In this document: piece by piece, positions 60,021-64,000 of the stretch | How the letters are laid out: the number at the start of each line of letters is the position of its first letter | How positions within the stretch are numbered: position 1 is the first letter of the stretch | Source: Limnochordaceae bacterium | Lineage (GTDB): Bacteria > Bacillota > Limnochordia > Limnochordales > Geochordaceae | Direction: 5' to 3' | NCBI GenBank assembly: GCA_014896295.1 | Contig: JADBKR010000002.1 | Span: forward strand, 248,001-312,000 | DNA length: 64,000 nt | Notes under the pieces: generated by a model | What the model was told of the DNA's origin: nothing | The model's input: only the letters and a program-made list of their open reading frames with translations | Databases searched by the model: none | Made by a program: the position numbers and the translations under genes

Positions 60021-61958
60021 GTGACGGCTGCGGCAGCCCTCATGGCCGCGGCCTGGCTCTACCAGGCGCTCGGGTACCAGGGCAGCCACCTCGTCTACGC
60101 GGGCCTCATGGCAGCTGCCGCCCTCGTCTCGGGCCAGGTGCTGGCCCGCCGGGCCGTTGAGGGCCTGCGGATGCGGGTCGCGACCATCGAACTCCTGGTG
60201 AGCGTGGCGGCCGCGGGAGCACTCGCCATCGGAGAGTACTGGGAAGCCGCGGCCGTCACGGTCCTCTTCGACCTCGGAGGCTACCTCGAGTGGAAGACGC
60301 TCGAGCGGGCGCGCGCCGCCATCCGGGAGCTGGCGGAGTGGGTGCCGCGCACGGCCAGGGTGCGCCGCCCCGACGGCAGCGAAGCCGCCGTCCGGGTCGA
60401 GGAGGTCCGGCCCGGCGACGTCATGGTGGTGCGGTCGGGTGAAAAGCTGGCAGCGGACGGGGTCGTGGTGCGCGGCGAGGCGGAGGTCGACGAGTCCGCG
60501 CTCACCGGTGAACCCATGCCCGTGTCCAAGGCCATCGGCGACCGGGTGATGGCAGGCAGCGTAACCGTAGTGGGTTTCATCGAGGTCCGCGCCACCCGGG
60601 TGGGGGAGGAGACCACCTTCGGGCGCATCCTGCAGCTGGTAGGCGAGGCCCAGGAGGCCAGGCCCAGGGTGCAGACGGCGGTGGAACGGTTCGCCCGCTA
60701 CTACACGCCGGGCATCCTGGGGCTCTCGGCCGCCACCCTCCTCATCACCCGAGACACCCGCCTCGCGCTCACCCTGCTCGTGGTAGGCTGCCCCGGCGCG
60801 CTCGTCCTGGCAGCGCCGGTTTCGATCGTGGCCGGCCTCGGGCACGCCGCCCGCAACGGCATCCTCATCAAGGGAGGCCGCCGTCTCGATACCCTGGCGG
60901 CGGTGGATGCACTGGCGTTCGACAAGACTGGTACCCTCACGGCGGGGCGCCCCGAAGTGGTGGCGGTTCACACGCTGGCAGGGCCCACCGGCACCGAATC
61001 GGATGAAACCGCAGAAGCGTCCCTGCTGCGCCTGGCGGCGGCGGTCGAAAAGGGCTCTGAGCATCCGCTCGCAGCTGCCCTACTGGAGCGGGCCGCCAGG
61101 GCCCGCGGCGTGGGCAGCATCCCCGATCCGCAACGGCTCCGGGTGTACCCGGGCCGCGGGGTAGCCGCCCACGTGGGCGGACAAAGGGTGCTCGTCGGCA
61201 ATCGGCGGCTGATGGAGGCGGAAGGGGTGCACCCCGAACCCCGTGCCGCGGAGCTCGCCGCCCTGGAAGAATCCCAGGGGCGTACCGCCGTCCTGGTGGC
61301 GGTCGACGGGCGCGTGGCCGGCGTGCTGGCCCTCGCCGACCGTGTTCGGGAAAGTGCGGCCCGCATGATCGAGGCGTTGCGGCAGGCCGGGGTGCGCCGC
61401 ACCGTGATCCTGACGGGCGACGGCGAGCTCACGGCCGGGATGGTCGGGCGCTCTGTCGGCATCGACGAGGTGCGAGCGCGGCTGCTTCCGGAGGAGAAGG
61501 TGCGGGAGATCGCCCGGCTCAAGGCACAAGGCTACACGGTCGCCATGGTCGGGGACGGGATCAACGACGCGCCGGCCCTGGCCGCGGCCGACGTGAGCAT
61601 CGCCATCGGGGCGGGCGGCACGGACGCCGCCATGGAGGCGGCCGACGTGGCTCTCATCGCGGACGACCTGGAGAAAATCCCGTACGCCGTCGGGCTGGCA
61701 AAGGCCATCGTCGCCAACATCCGCCAGAACCTGGCCTTCGCCGTGGTCGTGGTGCTGTCGTTGGTGGCAGGAGTCCTCGGCGGCGTGGTGCACCTCGCCT
61801 CCGGGATGCTGGTCCACGAGCTGAGCGTGCTCCTGGTCATCCTCAACGGCATGCGCCTGCTGCGGTGGCGGCCGGCATCGCAGCCGGCATCCCGCCGGCC
61901 CTTCCATCCGCGCTCGGGCCGTACGCTCTCCCCGGCTCCCGGCGGGAGCGTACCTTGA
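60021..61958 (+). CDS. P1B-type heavy-metal ATPase with CPG motif
   Basis: This metal-exporting P-type ATPase has all catalytic blocks: TGEPMPVSK, DKTGTLTAG phosphorylation site, SEHPLAAAL, and MVGDGINDAPALAAADVSIAIG. The transmembrane CPx motif reads VVGCPGALVLAAPVS, with CPG instead of the usual CPC, leaving one thiol ligand. 645 aa from GTG 60021. A 15-codon frame, MAMLRAFRTEAPSAG, begins at 59976 directly after the chaperone and stops at this GTG; one missing C at 60012-60020 would fuse it in frame, so the annotated N-terminus may be about 15 residues short. The C-terminus has a Pro/Ser/Arg-rich tail. Confidence 0.88.
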   Translation: MTAAAALMAAAWLYQALGYQGSHLVYAGLMAAAALVSGQVLARRAVEGLRMRVATIELLVSVAAAGALAIGEYWEAAAVTVLFDLGGYLEWKTLERARAAIRELAEWVPRTARVRRPDGSEAAVRVEEVRPGDVMVVRSGEKLAADGVVVRGEAEVDESALTGEPMPVSKAIGDRVMAGSVTVVGFIEVRATRVGEETTFGRILQLVGEAQEARPRVQTAVERFARYYTPGILGLSAATLLITRDTRLALTLLVVGCPGALVLAAPVSIVAGLGHAARNGILIKGGRRLDTLAAVDALAFDKTGTLTAGRPEVVAVHTLAGPTGTESDETAEASLLRLAAAVEKGSEHPLAAALLERAARARGVGSIPDPQRLRVYPGRGVAAHVGGQRVLVGNRRLMEAEGVHPEPRAAELAALEESQGRTAVLVAVDGRVAGVLALADRVRESAARMIEALRQAGVRRTVILTGDGELTAGMVGRSVGIDEVRARLLPEEKVREIARLKAQGYTVAMVGDGINDAPALAAADVSIAIGAGGTDAAMEAADVALIADDLEKIPYAVGLAKAIVANIRQNLAFAVVVVLSLVAGVLGGVVHLASGMLVHELSVLLVILNGMRLLRWRPASQPASRRPFHPRSGRTLSPAPGGSVP

Positions 61959-61990
61959 TGACCACGGGGACGCGGGCGCTGCGAAAACAG

Positions 61991-62020
61991 GGCCGGCCGG
62001 GAGCTCGCTCCCGGCCGGCC
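61991..62020. terminator. Strong bidirectional terminator
   Basis: A 30-bp perfect palindrome has 14-bp arms (GGCCGGCCGGGAGC and its complement) around TC. On the minus strand it is followed by CTGTTTTCGC, on the plus strand by AGTCGTTTCA. It ends the ATPase gene and the small minus-strand gene. Confidence 0.75.
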
Positions 62021-62051
62021 AGTCGTTTCAAGACCTATCCTGCTGCGTTGC

Positions 62052-62264
62052 TCAGCCCTCCGGATGGCTCCAGTGCATCTTGAAGCTTTCGATCGCGTCC
62101 CCGTCGATCACGTACTCCGCGTCGGGCCCCCGAAACGTGATGACCCGCCGTGCCGTGTCGAAGGTCGTGTCCCCCAGGTGAAACTCGAACACCTGGCCGC
62201 TGGTCGTCCGGACGATGACCTCACCCCACCGTTTCAACTGTTCCTGGATGATTTCCATCTTCAT
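62052..62264 (-). CDS. Small unknown protein (70 aa)
   Basis: This compact acidic protein has alternating strands (EVIVRTTSGQVFEFHLGDTTFD, RVITFRGPDAEYVIDGDAIESFKMHW), suggesting a small beta-barrel or SH3/PRC-barrel-like fold. ATG 62264 and the following MKMEI have GGAGGCG upstream. I do not recognise a named family. It has its own terminator and sits alone between the metal ATPase and azlCD. Confidence 0.7.
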   Translation of the reverse strand: MKMEIIQEQLKRWGEVIVRTTSGQVFEFHLGDTTFDTARRVITFRGPDAEYVIDGDAIESFKMHWSHPEG

Positions 62265-62315
62265 GGCATTCGCCTCCAGGCACAGTCTACCCGATTCCCG
62301 CTCCCGCGTCCCAGA

Positions 62316-62684
62316 TCACGCCACAAGAGCGACGGCCCAGTACGACACGACGCCCACCAGCACCGTCAGCCCGAGGTGGCGCCAGCGCAGCGCCGTCCAC
62401 GCGGTGGGAAGCAGCGCGACCAGCGCAATGCCCGTCTCCCGGGGCAATCCTGGCCCCGGCCTTGCCGGCAGCAGCGCACTCACCAGCAGAGCGCCGATGA
62501 CCGCCGGCGCCACCAGGGAGAGTGCGAGCATCACGCTGCCGGCGCGCCCCGGCGACTGCGACGCTCCCGCCGGGGTGCGGCCGAGGGCAGCGAGCAGAGG
62601 GATCAGCCGCATGAGATAAGTGCCGATGCCGGCAGCAAGGAAGAGGGCCAGCATCTCCGGCCTCACGCCGGCCAGTGGGCTCAT
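62316..62684 (-). CDS. azlD: AzlD branched-chain amino acid exporter small subunit
   Basis: This 122-aa membrane protein has three to four helices and the family start LALFLAAGIGTYLMRLIPLL. AzlD assists AzlC in exporting branched-chain amino acids or analogues. ATG 62684 overlaps the azlC stop (ATGA). Confidence 0.88.
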   Translation of the reverse strand: MSPLAGVRPEMLALFLAAGIGTYLMRLIPLLAALGRTPAGASQSPGRAGSVMLALSLVAPAVIGALLVSALLPARPGPGLPRETGIALVALLPTAWTALRWRHLGLTVLVGVVSYWAVALVA

Positions 62685-63439
62685 CGCGGTTTGACCGCCT
62701 CCATCGACGGCCCGGGCTCTGGCCGTTGCCGCTCGAGCCGCGCCACCGCAAGCCCGGCAAGCGGGCCCACCACTCCCGCGGTCAGCACGCCCCACCGGCC
62801 CCAACCGAGAAGCCATGCCGCCAGGGCGACCGCACCGCCCACGAACGCGCTGGCGGGTATCCCCAGCTCCTTGCGGGGAGCGACCAGGGAAACCAGCAAC
62901 GCGACGAAAAGGGCCGGTAGAGCGAAGTTCATGGCCGGTGCGACGGAAGGGAGGAGCGTGGCTACCGCCTGCCCTCCGGCCGCACCCATCCACGTGCCGA
63001 GTACCCACGAGCCATAGGCAGCCGCCTCGAGACCGAAAAGCCAGGCCCTCGATGCAGGCGTTCGCGGCAGGATCCCGGACGCCACCGCGAACACCTCGTC
63101 GGTGAGCCCGAAGGCGGCGAGCGCCGCCGCCGGGCGGCTGAGCCGGGAAAGCCACGGAGCGAGCGCCGGCCCGTACAGCACGTGGCGCAAGTTGAGGACG
63201 AGCGCCGTGACCGCGGCCGCCACTCCCGGTACTCCCGCCCCGATCATGCCCGCCAGGGCGAACTGGCTGGCGCCGGCGTACACGAGCAGCGACATCGCGA
63301 CGCTCTCCTGCACGCTCAAGCCCGCCTGGCGCGCTGCGGCGCCAAACGCCACGGCGGCCGGCACGTACCCCACGACGATGGGAAGAGCCGCCCTGGCACC
63401 CTCCAGCCCGCGGCGCCAGGGCTCGGTACCGGTGGACAT
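62681..63439 (-). CDS. azlC: AzlC branched-chain amino acid exporter
   Basis: This 252-aa membrane protein of the AzlC/YgaZ family has LPIVVGYVPAAVAFGAAARQAGLS, SLLVYAGASQFALAGMIGAG, LNLRHVLYGPALAPWL and FGLTDEVFAVA. It exports branched-chain amino acids together with AzlD. ATG 63439 was chosen because the frame upstream lacks family sequence. Confidence 0.9.
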   Translation of the reverse strand: MSTGTEPWRRGLEGARAALPIVVGYVPAAVAFGAAARQAGLSVQESVAMSLLVYAGASQFALAGMIGAGVPGVAAAVTALVLNLRHVLYGPALAPWLSRLSRPAAALAAFGLTDEVFAVASGILPRTPASRAWLFGLEAAAYGSWVLGTWMGAAGGQAVATLLPSVAPAMNFALPALFVALLVSLVAPRKELGIPASAFVGGAVALAAWLLGWGRWGVLTAGVVGPLAGLAVARLERQRPEPGPSMEAVKPR

Positions 63440-63507
63440 GGGGCGTTGGTTCGCCGGGCCGCGGGTACCTCCTGCGCCCCGGGCCGGCCGCTTGCCGCAA
63501 CGCGCCC

Positions 63508-64000
63508 TCACCCCGTCACCACCCGCCGTTCGAGTGTCACCCGCTCGAGCACGGTGCGGTTCAGCGTCACGCCCAGCCCGGGGCCGCCCGGCACGCGCTG
63601 CAGCCCGTCCGCCGCTTCGAGCGGTTGCTCGATGATGTCGGCCTCCCAGTAGCGGCTGGAGCTGGCCACGTCGCCGGGCATCGTGAAGTTGGCCAGGGTC
63701 GCGAGGTGGAGGTTGTGCGCCCGCCCGATGCCGGCCTCCAGCATCCCGCCGCACCAGACCGGCGCCCCGAACGCCGCCGCCACGTCGTGCACCCGGCGCG
63801 CCTCGAGGTGGCCACCCACACGCCCCACCTTGATGTTGATGACCCTGCAGGCGCCACCCGCCAGCGCCTTACGTGCGTCGGCGGCGCTGGTGATGGACTC
63901 GTCGAGGCAGATGGGGGTGCCGAGCCGCGCCTGCAGCAGCGCGTGGTCGTGCAGGTCGTCGTAGGCGAGGGGCTGTTCGATGTAGTCGAGGGCGAAGCGG
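63508..64000 (-). CDS. Enolase-superfamily o-succinylbenzoate synthase / N-acylamino acid racemase, N-terminus beyond window
   Basis: The visible C-terminal 163 residues hold the barrel end of a muconate-lactonising-type enzyme: [66 protein letters not shown] and [21 protein letters not shown]. The acid/base lysine (NIKVGR) and the metal-binding DES are visible. This is the MenC/NSAR branch; whether it makes o-succinylbenzoate or racemises N-acylamino acids cannot be decided here. It precedes azlC on the same strand, so an amino-acid role is attractive. Confidence 0.85.
   Translation of the reverse strand, partial: RFALDYIEQPLAYDDLHDHALLQARLGTPICLDESITSAADARKALAGGACRVINIKVGRVGGHLEARRVHDVAAAFGAPVWCGGMLEAGIGRAHNLHLATLANFTMPGDVASSSRYWEADIIEQPLEAADGLQRVPGGPGLGVTLNRTVLERVTLERRVVTG

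Noticed and set aside
1-64000. CRISPR arrays, insertion sequences, phage genes and attachment sites
   Set aside because: No regularly spaced repeats, transposase or integrase motifs, or tRNA-associated direct repeats were seen.

Overview
The window is very GC-rich, with strong G/C preference at third codon positions, many GTG/TTG starts and genes packed with 4-bp ATGA/GTGA overlaps. It carries no rRNA, tRNA, insertion sequence or CRISPR array. The gene content (group 1 [NiFe] hydrogenase with a Tat-type small subunit, HypABCDEF, an ECF metal importer, methylcitrate-cycle genes, C4 sugar-acid and oligosaccharide operons, a possible outer-membrane beta-barrel protein) suggests a free-living, probably thermophilic or anaerobic heterotroph. 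My best guess is a deep-branching, high-GC, possibly diderm Bacillota (Limnochordia-like). That is inference; no marker gene fixes the taxonomy.

Layout. 1-12.5 kb (minus strand): nickel/cobalt importer cbiMQO, then hydrogenase structural genes hyaABC, the maturation protease and hypABCDEF. hypF runs off the left edge and hypA has an apparent frameshift. 12.8-13.4 kb: an internally deleted MFS pseudogene. 13.4-19.9 kb (minus): an envelope cassette of TetR repressor, patatin phospholipase, RND/MMPL exporter, LolA-like protein and a beta-barrel protein. The same 12-bp palindromic core lies next to the -10 element of two promoters here. 20-24.7 kb (plus): propionyl-CoA synthetase, MmgE/PrpD dehydratase and (2-methyl)citrate synthase. 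24.8-34.3 kb (minus): an MFS transporter, then an operon of mmsA, an alcohol dehydrogenase, livKHMGF and a 3-hydroxybutyrate dehydrogenase. It plausibly imports branched-chain or hydroxy acids and feeds propionyl-CoA or acetyl-CoA to the neighbouring genes.

34.4-41.1 kb is a patchy, eroding region of sugar and sugar-acid metabolism. Eda aldolase, a hydroxyacid dehydrogenase and a tagatose 3-epimerase-like protein are intact. A 1-phosphofructokinase-like gene has an internal deletion, a second PfkB kinase has lost its N-terminus, a DeoR regulator is frameshifted and only a scrap of a solute-binding protein remains. 41.2-45.2 kb (plus): pdxA2, a four-carbon acid sugar kinase (DUF1537) and a GntP permease, which look like a threonate/erythronate operon. 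45.3-58.6 kb (minus): a saccharide operon with a solute-binding protein, two permeases (no ATPase), two very large cytoplasmic glycosidase-like proteins (970 and 1482 aa), a DUF4434-like protein (frameshifted), a Gfo/Idh oxidoreductase and a TIM-barrel isomerase.

58.8-62 kb (plus): a Crp/Fnr regulator with a clear sigma-A-type promoter, an HMA metallochaperone and a P1B-type ATPase with an atypical CPG motif. 62-64 kb (minus): a small unknown protein, the AzlCD branched-chain amino acid exporter and part of an enolase-superfamily MenC/N-acylamino acid racemase. The observations most worth following are the TetR-controlled envelope cassette, the giant glycosidase-like pair, and the repeated single-base frameshifts in otherwise well-preserved genes.
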